Shown piece after piece: positions 16,062 to 26,184 of a DNA stretch of 64,000 nt. Origin of the DNA: Palsa-295 sp963785585 (GTDB lineage Bacteria; Acidobacteriota; Terriglobia; Acidiferrales; UBA7541); NCBI GenBank assembly GCA_963785585.1, contig CAWAVW010000004.1:2542001-2606000 (forward strand), given 5' to 3'. Each line of letters opens with the position of its first letter. Positions within the stretch are counted from its first letter, which is position 1. The notes under the pieces are model-generated. The model saw only the letters and a program-made list of their open reading frames with translations. It did not search any database and was not told where the DNA came from. A program made the translations under genes and the position numbers.

Positions 16062-18845
16062 CTATTTGGGGGAATCGTTTTGGGCGGCGACGACGACGGG
16101 CTTGATTGCGTCAACCCAGTTCAGGATTACGGAAGGTTCGGTGACGACGGGAGCACTGGAGGCGGGCGACTGGAAAGCGACGAAGTGCTGGCCGTCGGGG
16201 GCGACGTCGTAGGCGGAATAGGGCGCGCGCATTTCGACGCGGTCCGTGAAGAGCACCTGTTCCTTTCCCGGCTGAAACGCGCCATCGTGCTCGGAGTAAG
16301 TGACGAGCGAAATTCCGTTTTGCTGCACATAAAACAATTCGGGGCGAGTTTTGGACCACGTCGGGTCCACGCCGAAGGTGGGAGAGACTTGCCACCTTCC
16401 GCCGAGCGACGGGTAGGGGGTGACAAAAATGCGAGGGATGCCGGAATCGGCAGTGGTGTAAGCGATCCAGCGGCCGTCGGGCGAAAAGGCCGGAGATGGA
16501 GTGAAGTTGAAGCGGGTGGTGAGCTGGCTGATGATCGAAGTGTCATTGGGTTGGTTGGCCAAGCGGTGTGGCGGCTGGGGTTTACCGTCGGCGCCAATGG
16601 TAAGAGTCCATGCTTCACAACAGGAGCCGTCGGCGGAGTTCACACTCTGGAAGAGTAGGGTCTTGCCGTCGGCAGACCAATCGGTGGGATAGGAAATGGA
16701 AAAATCCTGCGGAGTGAGGGCCGATTCTTCGCCGACTCCGTCCGCTCGGCGCCAGTAAATTCCCAGCCCTGTACCAAGCGACGTGCGGGCGTGCGAATAG
16801 GCGATGCGCGAGCCGTCCGGAGTCCAGCGAGGAGAAGTAGCGACGGCGCCGCTAGAGCTGATCGGCGAGAGAATTTGGCGTTCGATGTCGTAAACCCACA
16901 GACCGGCGGTGCCCCGTTGAAAAGCGACCTTCTTTCCGTCGGGCGAAATGCGCGGACCGGCGGCGTCGGGCTGATCCTTCAGCAGCACAGTCGAGTTGCC
17001 CTGGCGGTCGAGCAAAACCATGTTGAGATTTTTCTTCTCGGTGGTGCCGGACAAATACACCAGAGTGCCGGAAGCGGAGATGGAAAGCTGGGTGCCGCCG
17101 TTCGAGATGTCCGACTGAACACCCTGAATGACGGGCACGGCCGGGCCGGTGAGTTTGAGGTCGCCGAGATCGAAAGGCGCGACGAACAGAGTGCCCTGGG
17201 AAATGTAGGCGATATAGCCGCCGGGAACGTAGCGGCCGAAGTAGGCGTTTTCGACCAACAGTTTGGATTCGCCGGAATCCATCTTCGCGATGATCAGGTT
17301 CGCGCGGCCAAAAAAATTATTGTCGGCGGAGGCAGTGTAGAGCACGGCCTTGGAGCCGGGAAGAATTTCGGGCCAGCGGTGGGTGATCTCGGCGCGGGAC
17401 GAATCGAAATGAGTGAGCGCGACGGGAGTGCCACCGGCGGCAGGAACGCGATACAAAACGGAAGTGAAGGCAGCGGGAAAAACCATGGTGCCATCGTCTC
17501 CCCAGGAACCGCCGCGAAAACCGAGGACGGGTGCGATGGCGATGGGGGCGCCGCCGCGGACCGAGACTCGTTTGAGGCTGCCGGCTGCGAAATATCCGAT
17601 CGACTGGCTGTCGGGCGAAAAGAAAGGCGAGGCGAGGACGCTCGAGGAGTCAAGCTCGAGAGGGGCGGTTTTATCGAGTTCGCGGACGAAAAGATGACTG
17701 ACGTCGGAACCGGGCTGACGAGTGGCGTAGGCGATGCGCAACCCGTCGGGAGAAATGGCGATGGCGGAACCGTTGACGACGTCGAGTTGCTGGCCGGCGG
17801 GCATGGCGAAACTGAGCTGGATGGCTCGCTGCGCGGCGGATTTGCGGGAGGCATGGGCGTAAAACAGCGCGGCGGCGAAGGCGATGGCGAATGCGCCGGC
17901 GACGAACCAAGGGAGCAAACTCTGTGTGGTGGATTTTGCGGGAGTGGTCTCGCGGGTTTGCGGCGCGGGTGCTTCGTCAGCGCGGGGATTCGCGATGGCT
18001 TCGTCGATGGCGATACGGGCGTCGCCGATGGCTTGCAGGCGCTGCTTCGGATCTTTTTGAAGGCAGCGCTGGAGAAGATCGACGATTTTGCGCGGCGTGC
18101 GCGCGGGAAGTTGCGACCAGTCGGGGACGTCCTTGATGATGGCGGCGAGGGAGTCGGAAACGGTTTCGCCGCCGAAGGCTTGTTTGCCGGAAAGCATTTC
18201 GAACAGCACGACGCCGAAGGACCAAATGTCGGCGCGGCGGTCTGCGTTCTTCCCTTTCGCCTGCTCGGGAGACATGTAGGCGGCGGTACCGAGAATGATT
18301 CCAGTCTTCGTCGAGCCCATGGTGAGAGTGGGCGAGTTGGAAAGATCGGCGCCCGAGGAATCGTCTTGCAGAGCTTTGGCGAGACCGAAGTCGAGGACTT
18401 TAACGTTGCCGTCCTGGGTGAGCTTTACGTTGGCGGGTTTGAGATCGCGGTGGACGATGCCGCGCTCGTGAGCGTACTCGAGAGCATCGGCGATTTGGCG
18501 GGCGATGGGAAGCGCGTCTTCGACGGGAATGGGAGTCGAGGCGATGCGTTCGGAGAGAGTTGGGCCTTCGACGAGTTCGATGACCAGAGCGGAGATGTTG
18601 CTGGAATCCTCGAAGCCGTAAATGGCGGCGATGTGGGGATGATTGAAGGAGGCGAGAACTTTCGCTTCCCGCTGGAAGCGGGCCATGCGCTGTTCGTCGT
18701 GGGCGAATTCGGGCGAGATGACTTTGAGGGCGACGTCGCGGCCGAGTTTAGCGTCGCGGGCGCGATAGACCTCGCCCATGCCGCCTACGCCGAGCAGCGA
18801 AACAATTTCGTATGAGCCGAGCCTGGTGCCAACCGGGAGAGGCAT
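16062..18845 (-). CDS. Membrane Ser/Thr protein kinase with C-terminal PD40/TolB-like propeller
   Basis: 927-residue Hanks-type kinase. The catalytic domain spans residues ~11-270: glycine loop LLGVGGMGEVYRA, ALKVI lysine, catalytic loop HRDLKPANVKL, DFGLAKAL, and the APE-equivalent YMSPEQAKG. A proline/threonine-rich linker and one transmembrane helix (LLPWFVAGAFAIAFAAALF, ~315-333) follow. The remaining ~580 residues are propeller repeats with motifs such as SPDGxRIAY, FSPDGRWIAYT and SPDGKKVAF, placed outside the membrane. This architecture is common in Acidobacteria and is assumed to sense an envelope ligand, but no ligand is known. Starting Met at 18845 begins the usual MPLPVGTRLGSYEI. 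Confidence 0.93.
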   Translation of the reverse strand: MPLPVGTRLGSYEIVSLLGVGGMGEVYRARDAKLGRDVALKVISPEFAHDEQRMARFQREAKVLASFNHPHIAAIYGFEDSSNISALVIELVEGPTLSERIASTPIPVEDALPIARQIADALEYAHERGIVHRDLKPANVKLTQDGNVKVLDFGLAKALQDDSSGADLSNSPTLTMGSTKTGIILGTAAYMSPEQAKGKNADRRADIWSFGVVLFEMLSGKQAFGGETVSDSLAAIIKDVPDWSQLPARTPRKIVDLLQRCLQKDPKQRLQAIGDARIAIDEAIANPRADEAPAPQTRETTPAKSTTQSLLPWFVAGAFAIAFAAALFYAHASRKSAAQRAIQLSFAMPAGQQLDVVNGSAIAISPDGLRIAYATRQPGSDVSHLFVRELDKTAPLELDSSSVLASPFFSPDSQSIGYFAAGSLKRVSVRGGAPIAIAPVLGFRGGSWGDDGTMVFPAAFTSVLYRVPAAGGTPVALTHFDSSRAEITHRWPEILPGSKAVLYTASADNNFFGRANLIIAKMDSGESKLLVENAYFGRYVPGGYIAYISQGTLFVAPFDLGDLKLTGPAVPVIQGVQSDISNGGTQLSISASGTLVYLSGTTEKKNLNMVLLDRQGNSTVLLKDQPDAAGPRISPDGKKVAFQRGTAGLWVYDIERQILSPISSSGAVATSPRWTPDGSRIAYSHARTSLGTGLGIYWRRADGVGEESALTPQDFSISYPTDWSADGKTLLFQSVNSADGSCCEAWTLTIGADGKPQPPHRLANQPNDTSIISQLTTRFNFTPSPAFSPDGRWIAYTTADSGIPRIFVTPYPSLGGRWQVSPTFGVDPTWSKTRPELFYVQQNGISLVTYSEHDGAFQPGKEQVLFTDRVEMRAPYSAYDVAPDGQHFVAFQSPASSAPVVTEPSVILNWVDAIKPVVVAAQNDSPK

Positions 18846-18951
18846 GGTTGGGGGAATTATACCGATTCGGATGGAAATCGGGCGGGCAGTTTGATCGCGC
18901 GCTTAGGCGGCTGTGGCGGAACTTTTTCGACCGGGATTCGTACTGGACGAT

Positions 18952-20547
18952 ATGAAAACGAATGGAGTTGGTGTGCGCGGAAGGCGAGCAGTGGTGCGAG
19001 CCCGAATGAAGCTCGCGGGCCTGGCGCTGGCGATGAGTTGCTGCCTGGGTGTAGCGGCCGGGACTGCCGGGGCGCAGGACGCCGGGAAAATTTTGCGCGA
19101 TGCGCTGAAAGCTTCGGGCGGCGGAGCGACGTTGTCGAAAGTGAGGACCATCCTATTAGAAGGGACGGTGGCGACGGAGGATGGCGCGGCGGTGGGAAGT
19201 TTTACGTTTGATTTGAAATTGCCGAATCGCTACTACATGGAGATCGTAGCGGGCGATCGAAGCGTGATCGAGGCGTACAACGGAAAGTCCGCGTGGCGAC
19301 AAAATGCGGCGGGAGAAATTGGAACGCTGGTGGGGCCTGAAGGATTGCAGATCGAAGCGGCGGCGCGATATTACAACTCGCATCTCGGTGGGCTGAAGCG
19401 GAACAAATTGATGGTGAAGTATGTGGGGGCTGCGCAAGTACGCGGGAAGAGCGCGTTTGCATTGGAGGTGACCGCGGCGAGCGGCGCGAAGCGGCAGGTG
19501 TATTTCGATGCACAGACGCATTTGATTGCAGAGGAAGAAGCGCTCACGGGCGGCGTGGACGAAAAAGTTTTCTATGACGATTACCGCGCCGTGAGCGGAG
19601 TGCAGTTGCCGAACAAGATCGAGATCGACCGCGGCGGCGATATTTATCAGATTCAGATTACGCGAGCAGTCGTGAACGAGACGGTGGGCGAGAGGGTGTT
19701 TGATTTTCCGCGGAAGGCACAGGTGGTGCTGCCGGATTTGAAGGCATTGTTTGCGGAGATTCGCGCAAACCAGAAAGCGAACGACAAACTACGGGAGAAG
19801 TACGCGGGGACAAAGATCGAGTCAGAAACCGAGCTTGACGGCAAGGACGCGACGAAAAAGACAGAAGTGAAGGAGAGCACGTTTTTCTATTTGTACGGCA
19901 GCGAAGTGGAGAACCTGCAGAAGCGGGACGGCCAGCCGTTGAACGCCGAGGAACGGACGAAAGAGGACGCACGCGTGGCGGCGCGGATTGCGGCGCTCAA
20001 GAAGAGCGGGCCGCCGAAGGAACCGGACGCTGCGGCAAAAGCCAACAGCGGGGATCCCGCAAGCGCGAGCGACGACGATGACGATTTTTCGATCGATACT
20101 TTTTTGCGCGTGGAGCAATTCGTGAATCCCCGGCGGGAGCGTTTTCACGGGCAGGATGTGCTGGTGTTCGATTTCGAGCCGAATCCGGAATACAAGGCGC
20201 ACGGACTGATCGAAAAAATCGTACAGAAGCTGGGCGGAGTGATCTGGATCGACCAGCAGGCGCACGACGTGGTGCGACTGGATGCGTTTTTCGAGAGCGA
20301 CATGAAGTTCGCGGGCGGCCTGCTGGCGGATTTGCAGAAAGGCACGCGGATCATTTTCGAGAATACGTACGTCAACAATCAGGTTTGGTTGCCGACGTAC
20401 GAGGAAGTGCGGATGGATCTGCGGGTGTTCCTGGTGAAAGGCTTTCGGATCGACGAGTCCACAAAATATTTCGACTACAAGAAATTCGATCCGGCATCGG
20501 TGGGGATGGAACCGAAGGCGGGGGGAGAGAAAGGCAGTGGCTCGTGA
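18952..20547 (+). CDS. Exported LolA/outer-membrane-lipoprotein-sorting-like protein
   Basis: 531-residue exported protein of unknown role. The N-terminal part (residues ~40-240) follows a pattern seen in LolA/RseB-like folds: GGGATLSKVRTILLEG, then DLKLPNRYYME, and a KIEIDRGG segment. A charged low-complexity region (DDDDD near residue 380) separates a second beta-rich domain with RFHGQDVLVFDFEPN. Such proteins are often annotated as outer-membrane lipoprotein-sorting proteins, without evidence for that function. The start is uncertain: ATG 18952 gives an Arg-rich n-region, ATG 19006 (MKLAGLALAM) gives a compact signal peptide; both are in frame and neither has a strong ribosome site. Confidence 0.7.
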   Translation: MKTNGVGVRGRRAVVRARMKLAGLALAMSCCLGVAAGTAGAQDAGKILRDALKASGGGATLSKVRTILLEGTVATEDGAAVGSFTFDLKLPNRYYMEIVAGDRSVIEAYNGKSAWRQNAAGEIGTLVGPEGLQIEAAARYYNSHLGGLKRNKLMVKYVGAAQVRGKSAFALEVTAASGAKRQVYFDAQTHLIAEEEALTGGVDEKVFYDDYRAVSGVQLPNKIEIDRGGDIYQIQITRAVVNETVGERVFDFPRKAQVVLPDLKALFAEIRANQKANDKLREKYAGTKIESETELDGKDATKKTEVKESTFFYLYGSEVENLQKRDGQPLNAEERTKEDARVAARIAALKKSGPPKEPDAAAKANSGDPASASDDDDDFSIDTFLRVEQFVNPRRERFHGQDVLVFDFEPNPEYKAHGLIEKIVQKLGGVIWIDQQAHDVVRLDAFFESDMKFAGGLLADLQKGTRIIFENTYVNNQVWLPTYEEVRMDLRVFLVKGFRIDESTKYFDYKKFDPASVGMEPKAGGEKGSGS

Positions 20548-20587
20548 CGAGTAGCTAGATGAGGACGCGATTTCGGCAATTTGCGCG

Positions 20588-21646
20588 CTAGCCGGCGGCT
20601 GCGGCGCTTCGGGGAGCGGGCTGGACTTCATCGGCTGAATCCGCGGGAACGGGCGGCGCGAGCGCGAGCGGTTTGGAGCAGAGCTCGGCGGCTTCGGCGA
20701 TGCGCTGCACTTCGAGCTGCGCAGTGGCTTGCCATTTGCAGAACAGGTCTTTTTCCCTTTCGATTTCGTCGAGGTTGCGGTTGATGCGTTCGGCGAACTG
20801 CGCGGTGATGCGGTTCATTTCAGCCTGAAGATTTTCGTTTTCCTGCGCTTTGCGATTCCAGTAATCCTCAAACTGGCGGCGTTGATTCGATTCGTAGGTG
20901 ACGATGGCCTGCTGGCGCAGGTTTGCGTCGCGGAGAACTTCATCGACGGGAACACCGGCGGCGTCGAGAGCCATCAGGACGGAGGCGCGCTTGTTTTCGT
21001 CGATCAGGCCGCGAAGATGTTCGCTGCGGAGCATGTCTGAAATTTTGTGGATGGTATAGCCCATGCGCGGAGAAAGAATTCCAGCGGCGCGGTAGATGTC
21101 TTCGATGGGCGAAAGGTCGCCCTGCGGGCTGACCGAGTTTCGTTCGGGCGAGACGTTTTGGAGTTGGCGTGACGGCGCCGAGTCCGCGCCTGGTTTTGAT
21201 GAGCGTTCGGCGGATTGATTTTCGCTCGCCGATTCGGAGCGTTGCCGGCGTGAGGCGATCTGAAGCCATTTGTTTTGCATGATGGTCCTTTCGTCGCGCG
21301 GTGGCGGCGTTTGCATGGTGAACACGATTTTTTTCGGCGGAACGACGGCGAATGTGGGGGGATCGGAAGCGGGCACAGAGATACGTTGGAGGCCGATGAC
21401 AAATTCTCCGGCCCAGGGACGGCAGTATTTGGAGACGGCGGAGAATTGTTCGCGATACCAGCGGACTTTGAGTTGAGAGTTGGGAGCGATTTGGGTTTTG
21501 AGGTGCAGGCACGCTCCAGACGAGGACATATCGGCAATTTTTGCAGGGATTTCACGGATCGAGCCGGATGCGTCGCGGTAGGAAATGCGAGCGACGGCCA
21601 TCATGGGCGTGCGGGGTTCGAGGCGGGATTGGCGCACGGCTTCCAT
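20588..21646 (-). CDS. PilZ-domain protein with long coiled-coil C-terminus
   Basis: 352-residue cytosolic protein. The N-terminal ~110 residues are a PilZ domain with both cyclic-di-GMP-binding motifs: RLEPR (RxxxR) and DMSSSG (D/NxSxxG). A Ser/Gln-rich linker follows, then from ~residue 185 an alpha-helical region with a possible coiled coil (YWNRKAQENENLQAEMNRI) and a Pro/Ala tail. The protein presumably changes partners on binding c-di-GMP; no partner is apparent from the neighbours. Confidence 0.85.
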   Translation of the reverse strand: MEAVRQSRLEPRTPMMAVARISYRDASGSIREIPAKIADMSSSGACLHLKTQIAPNSQLKVRWYREQFSAVSKYCRPWAGEFVIGLQRISVPASDPPTFAVVPPKKIVFTMQTPPPRDERTIMQNKWLQIASRRQRSESASENQSAERSSKPGADSAPSRQLQNVSPERNSVSPQGDLSPIEDIYRAAGILSPRMGYTIHKISDMLRSEHLRGLIDENKRASVLMALDAAGVPVDEVLRDANLRQQAIVTYESNQRRQFEDYWNRKAQENENLQAEMNRITAQFAERINRNLDEIEREKDLFCKWQATAQLEVQRIAEAAELCSKPLALAPPVPADSADEVQPAPRSAAAAG

Positions 21647-21812
21647 ATCGGGCTATATCGGCAGGAAGCGTGATGAATTTAGCGTCAAAAGAAACTGGAA
21701 GATCGGGCGTGTGCGGAACGTAGCAGCCGGTGACTCGTGGCGAGGTGGCGGAAGGAGTGGAAGCAGCGAGCGCGGCGTCACTCGGAGGAATGACGCCGCG
21801 GAGTCTGGTTCG

Positions 21813-24470
21813 CTATTCGGGAAGCTTTGCTTCGCCGCTTACGCTGAAGATGGCGGCCGAAGTGGTGGAGGACGGAGTAGGCTGGCTGCCGCCGACGTTG
21901 ACGATGTAGGTGCCGGAGGCGACGACACGGTCGCCCGCTTCGGTGACGGAGCTGAGATCGCGCGGACCGAGATCGAAGTGGACGTGTTGCGAAGCGCCCG
22001 CATCCAGATGAACGCGCTGGAAGCTGCGGAGGGCGCGGATCGGCGTGCCGGGAATTTTCGGGAAGCTGAGGTAGAGCTCGACGACTTCATCGCCGGCACG
22101 AGCGCTGGTGTTTTTTACGTCCACATCCACGCCGAGAGGATCTCCGGCTTTGAGTGAAGGGGCGGAAACTTTCAATCCGGAATAAGCGAACTTCGAATAG
22201 CTGAGTCCGTATCCGAACGGATAGAGCGGCGTGCCGGCGAAGTAGCGGTAGGTGCGGTTCTTCATATTGTAATCGGAAAAATCGGGAAGCTGATCGACGC
22301 CGGTGTAGAACGTGACGGGCAGGCGTCCGGCGGGATTGTTGTCGCCGGAGATCGTTTCGGCGATGGCGGCGCCGCCCTCTTCGCCGGAATACCAGGCGTC
22401 GAGGATGGCGTTGGCGTTGTCTTTAGCCCAGTTGACGGAAAGAGCGCTGCCGTTCATGAGGACGACAACGAGCGGTTTGCCGGTGGCTTTCACGGCTTTG
22501 AGCAAGTCTTCTTCGTCTTTGGGGAGATCGAGGCTGGTGCGATCGCCGCCGCTGAAGCCGGGAACTTTTACGTCCATTTCCTCGCCTTCGAGTTGTGAAG
22601 TGATACCCACGACGGCGATGACAACATCGGCGGATTTTGCGGCGGTAACAGCGTCACCCTGGGGATCGGAGAGGAGGCGCAACCAGACGAGCCTGGTCAT
22701 TACCGTGGCGCCAAGATTTTGTTCGATTCTCACGGCGTACTTGTGGCCCTTCTCCAGATCCAGTTCGGCGGTCTTGGCTTGCGGGCCGTGAAGCTCGTCG
22801 TCATTTACGATTTGTTTTCCGTCGATCCAGAGACGGTCTTTCAGGCCGTCGAGGCCGATCGAATATTTTCCCGACTCGGCGGGAGTGATGAACCCGGTCC
22901 AGCGAACGGAAAACGGTGCGTCGGGATGAGCGAGATGCGATTCAACCCCATAGTCAATCGTGGGATCGATTCTCGAGAGCGTTGCGGGGCCCTTGAGTTC
23001 CGTGCCGGCGAAAAACTCCGCGAACAGGCCGGGCTTGCCATCCGGAGTGGAAAGAACCGAAGCGGGAACAACTTCCGGAAGGCGGAGGAAGTTGGTGCCG
23101 GGTTCGAAGATAACTTTGGCGTTGGGAAATTGGGCGGTGATGCCTTCGAGGGCGCTCGAGGAATGAGAAGGAGTGCCGTTGTAGTTCCCTTCCAGAACGC
23201 GATGCTGATCGGCGAGAGGGCCGACGACCGCGATGGTTTTTACGGAGGCTGCGTTGAGCGGAAGTGTGCCGTCGTTTTTCAGCAGGACGATGGACTCGCG
23301 CGCGGCCTTATGCGCGAGGGCGCGGTGTTCGTCCGAATCGAGTTCGGATTTCGGGATCTGCGCGTACTTGACCATCGCAGGAGGATCGAACAGGCCGAGC
23401 TTCATGCGGGCGGTAAAGAGGCGGCGGAGGGTGACGTCCACTTCCTTTTCGGTGAGAAGCCCTTGCTGGACGGCTTCGAGATAGCGGAGGTAGTCCGAGT
23501 TGCCGGTATTCTTGGCGATGAAATCGGCGCAATCGTTATCGACGCCCGCTTTTAGAGAGGCGGCAGCGGCCTCGGCGAGAGTCTTGACGTATTTGTGGCC
23601 GCGCTGAATGTCGGCGATGGCGTCGCAATCCGAGACTACGTAGCCGTTGAACTTCCACGCGCCACGCAACGTATCTTTCAGCAAGAAGTCGTTGGCGCAA
23701 CCCGGCTGGCCGTTGACGCTGTTGTACACGCACATCACGGATTCGGCTTTGGCTTCGACGACGGTGGCGCGGAAGGCGGGCAGGTAGGTGTCTTCCTCGT
23801 CGTGCTTGGAAACCTTTACGTCAGCAACGTGGCGCGTGGATTCCGGCCCACTGTGAACAGCGAAGTGCTTGGGCGTGGAAACGACGCGGAGATATTTCGG
23901 ATCGTCGCCCTGCATACCCGTGACGAAGGCCTTGCCCATTTGGGCGGTGAGGAACGGATCTTCGCCGTAGGTTTCCTGGCCGCGGCCCCAGCGGGGATCG
24001 CGGAAGATATTGATGTTGGGCGACCAGAAAGTGAGGCCCTGGAAGATGTTGCTGTTGGCGTCTTTCTGGTTCATGTCGTATTTCACGCGCGCTTCGGTGC
24101 TGATGACCACAGCCATTTTGTGAATCAACGCGGGATCGAAGGTGGCGGCGAGGCCGATGGGTTCGGGGAATACGGTGGCGATGCCGTTGTTGGCGACGCC
24201 GTGAAGAGCTTCGCTCCACCAGTCGTAGGCGGGAACTTTCAGGCGCGGGATGGCGCGGGACTGGTTGACGAGCTGCGAGGTTTTTTCCTCGATGGTCATC
24301 TGCGAGATGAGGTTATCGACGCGCTGGTCGATGGGAAGCGACGGGTCGAGGTAGGGCGGAGTTTTGGCATCGGATTGTTGGGCGGCGATTTTCTGGCCGA
24401 GGAGAGGCTGGAAAAGGATGAGTGCTGCGGCGGCGGTGGCGAGGCGAGACAGATGCTTGCTGTTGAGCAT
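21813..24470 (-). CDS. GH3 beta-glucosidase/xylosidase with PA14 insertion
   Basis: 885-residue exported glycoside hydrolase of family 3. The start at 24470 has GGAG with good spacing and gives a signal peptide ending near KIAAQ. The TIM-barrel domain contains the nucleophile Asp at ~281 in VVSDCDAI, a form typical of the plant-xylosidase-like branch. A PA14 carbohydrate-binding domain (~residues 470-600) interrupts the second catalytic domain, and a fibronectin-III-like domain closes the protein. GH3 enzymes remove terminal beta-linked glucose, xylose or arabinose; the exact sugar is not readable. It follows the sugar MFS gene on the same strand (169 nt), and both belong to the glycan-use region. 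Confidence 0.93.
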   Translation of the reverse strand: MLNSKHLSRLATAAAALILFQPLLGQKIAAQQSDAKTPPYLDPSLPIDQRVDNLISQMTIEEKTSQLVNQSRAIPRLKVPAYDWWSEALHGVANNGIATVFPEPIGLAATFDPALIHKMAVVISTEARVKYDMNQKDANSNIFQGLTFWSPNINIFRDPRWGRGQETYGEDPFLTAQMGKAFVTGMQGDDPKYLRVVSTPKHFAVHSGPESTRHVADVKVSKHDEEDTYLPAFRATVVEAKAESVMCVYNSVNGQPGCANDFLLKDTLRGAWKFNGYVVSDCDAIADIQRGHKYVKTLAEAAAASLKAGVDNDCADFIAKNTGNSDYLRYLEAVQQGLLTEKEVDVTLRRLFTARMKLGLFDPPAMVKYAQIPKSELDSDEHRALAHKAARESIVLLKNDGTLPLNAASVKTIAVVGPLADQHRVLEGNYNGTPSHSSSALEGITAQFPNAKVIFEPGTNFLRLPEVVPASVLSTPDGKPGLFAEFFAGTELKGPATLSRIDPTIDYGVESHLAHPDAPFSVRWTGFITPAESGKYSIGLDGLKDRLWIDGKQIVNDDELHGPQAKTAELDLEKGHKYAVRIEQNLGATVMTRLVWLRLLSDPQGDAVTAAKSADVVIAVVGITSQLEGEEMDVKVPGFSGGDRTSLDLPKDEEDLLKAVKATGKPLVVVLMNGSALSVNWAKDNANAILDAWYSGEEGGAAIAETISGDNNPAGRLPVTFYTGVDQLPDFSDYNMKNRTYRYFAGTPLYPFGYGLSYSKFAYSGLKVSAPSLKAGDPLGVDVDVKNTSARAGDEVVELYLSFPKIPGTPIRALRSFQRVHLDAGASQHVHFDLGPRDLSSVTEAGDRVVASGTYIVNVGGSQPTPSSTTSAAIFSVSGEAKLPE

Positions 24471-24639
24471 GTTTGAGCTCCGAGAAGATATTGCGGAATC
24501 GCGGCGGCGGGTGGAACCGGTGCCGGGCGATCGAGCGGCGTTTGGCCGGGGGATAGAGTACACGGAGTGGGGGCTGGATTCGAGAGAGGAAATTTGAAAA
24601 GGGAGCGGCTAATGGCGAATGGCTGGAAGAGCGCGGCGG

Positions 24640-25848
24640 CTATGACCCCGGCGCAGAGTCCCGCGAGCGCAGGAGCCGAGAGACGACGGAGAAGAGGAAA
24701 AAATTGAAGGCGAGAACGAGGAAGATAATGGAGATGCCGGCGCGGAGGCTGGCGAAGTGGGTGGAGAGAATTCCGATGAGCCAGGGAAGGATCGCGCCGC
24801 CGAGAATTCCGATGCCGAGCATTTGCCCGCCGATGCGGCGAGCCTGGACGCCGCTGTGAGCGACGAGCCACGACATCAGTATGGGAAAGACGGCGGCGAG
24901 TCCGAGACCGGAGATCAGGGCTCCGGTGAAAATTCCGGACGCTGTGGCGGATGCGAGCCAGATGAAAGTGCCGAGCATGGATAGGAGCAAGCCGAGATGG
25001 ACGAGGCGGAGTTCGGAAAGACGCTTGAGGACCGAAGGGGCGAGGGCGCGGCCGAGAGCGAGACCTCCCCAGAAGATGGAGGGAGTGATGGTCCAGGCCG
25101 CGGAGTTTGAGGCAAGGATGCGCTTCGAATAGGTGGCGAGCCAACCGCCGACGGCGTTTTCGGTGCCGAGTTGAAAGAAGAAAATGGCCGCGAAAAGGTA
25201 CGTGGCGGGATCGCGAACGAGCGAGCGAGAGTGGGGATTGCGAGGGGTGTTGCCGGATGATCCGGCGCGCGGACGGTCGAGCGGAATCGCGAACGATGCG
25301 AGAGCGAGGAAGGCGGAGAATGCGGCGAGCGTCCAGAGTAATCCGGAGAGACCACCGTGCACGGTGAAGAGCAGGACGAGTAGCGGGCAGGCCATCGCAC
25401 CGACGGTCCAGGAGAAATTGACGAGGTTGAGAGAGCCGGCGCGCGTGGAATCCTTTACTTCGCCGACCCAGAGATTGGTGGAGGCGCTGTGGAGACCGAG
25501 ACCTGCACCGAAGCAAAAAATGGAGGCGAGGGCCGCTTCGAAGGTTCCCCGCCCCATCGTGGCGAGACCGAGGGAGATCATGGCCAGGCCGAAGAGGAAC
25601 GAAATGCGGTAGCCGCGGCGAGGAAGCGTGAAACTGGAAATCGAGACGCCGACAATCGCCCCGAAGAACTGAGCGAGAAAGAATTTGCCGGTTTGTGAAT
25701 CGGTGAGGGACCAGCGAGCGGCGAGAAACGGCAGGATCGGTCCGAGAAGTACACTGACGGCGCCGGCAAGAACGAATCCGGAATGCACGTAAGCGAGAAG
25801 AGCGCGGTCGGAGCGGGTGGGGATTCGACTGGCGGTTTGCGCGGTCAT
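24640..25848 (-). CDS. MFS sugar transporter (FucP/GlcP-like)
   Basis: 402-residue inner-membrane transporter with about 12 hydrophobic segments. The start at 25848 (MTAQTASRIPT) opens the first helix YVHSGFVLAGAVSVLLGPILP, which resembles fucose/glucose:H+ symporters; an upstream in-frame start adds 42 non-hydrophobic residues. The gene lies divergently from the GH39 gene and upstream of the GH3 gene, so import of monosaccharide or disaccharide released by them is the natural reading. The substrate is unknown. Confidence 0.82.
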   Translation of the reverse strand: MTAQTASRIPTRSDRALLAYVHSGFVLAGAVSVLLGPILPFLAARWSLTDSQTGKFFLAQFFGAIVGVSISSFTLPRRGYRISFLFGLAMISLGLATMGRGTFEAALASIFCFGAGLGLHSASTNLWVGEVKDSTRAGSLNLVNFSWTVGAMACPLLVLLFTVHGGLSGLLWTLAAFSAFLALASFAIPLDRPRAGSSGNTPRNPHSRSLVRDPATYLFAAIFFFQLGTENAVGGWLATYSKRILASNSAAWTITPSIFWGGLALGRALAPSVLKRLSELRLVHLGLLLSMLGTFIWLASATASGIFTGALISGLGLAAVFPILMSWLVAHSGVQARRIGGQMLGIGILGGAILPWLIGILSTHFASLRAGISIIFLVLAFNFFLFSVVSRLLRSRDSAPGS

Positions 25849-25967
25849 GAAGTGGGTAAAGCGTGACGCCGGGGACTGGGCGGGGCGAGTTTGGCACAGT
25901 GGGGAAGGTCGTACAAGTGGCGGGGAGGCGTGTCTCATCTGCAAACAGGAGGGCGGAACAGGGATGA

Positions 25968-25996
25968 TTGACACCTCGGAATGGCGGTGCTATACC
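25968..25996 (+). promoter_or_regulatory. Promoter of the GH39 gene
   Basis: TTGACA (25968-25973), a 17-nt spacer and TATACC (25991-25996). Transcription would start near 26003, placing the LacI-type site at 26012-26023 just inside the transcript, where a bound repressor would block initiation or early elongation. The same layout occurs at two receptor genes. Confidence 0.85.
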
Positions 25997-26011
25997 AATA
26001 TCTTATTGTAG

Positions 26012-26023
26012 TGAATCGATTTA
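26012..26023 (+). promoter_or_regulatory. LacI-type operator of the GH39 promoter
   Basis: TGAATCGATTTA is a CG-centred half-palindrome (11/12 if one mismatch is allowed; the core AATCGATT is perfect). It begins 15 nt after the -10 box. The LacI gene at 28091-29155 lies two genes' distance away, and a near-identical site stands at receptor 1. Confidence 0.75.
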
Positions 26024-26184
26024 GCTAACGAAACGGTGTTGCAGAAGGCTTCCATTCAGAGCGAGAATAATGACGCCCGCATCCGGCCGCGGGCCCGGCT
26101 CACAATCCAAGAACATTAAGGACGCCCTCCGAAAAGACTGGTGGAATCTCGGGTGAGAGGGTACGTCCGGCGAGGCAGTTTTCG

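Noticed and set aside
16791..18815. A 674-codon plus-strand open frame opposite the kinase
   Set aside because: It is Gly/Glu/Asp-rich antisense of the kinase and propeller repeats; the kinase frame has unmistakable motifs throughout.
24296..25897. A 533-codon minus-strand frame overlapping the MFS gene and the GH3 start
   Set aside because: Arg/Ser/Pro/His-rich translation without motifs; the MFS and GH3 frames explain the DNA.
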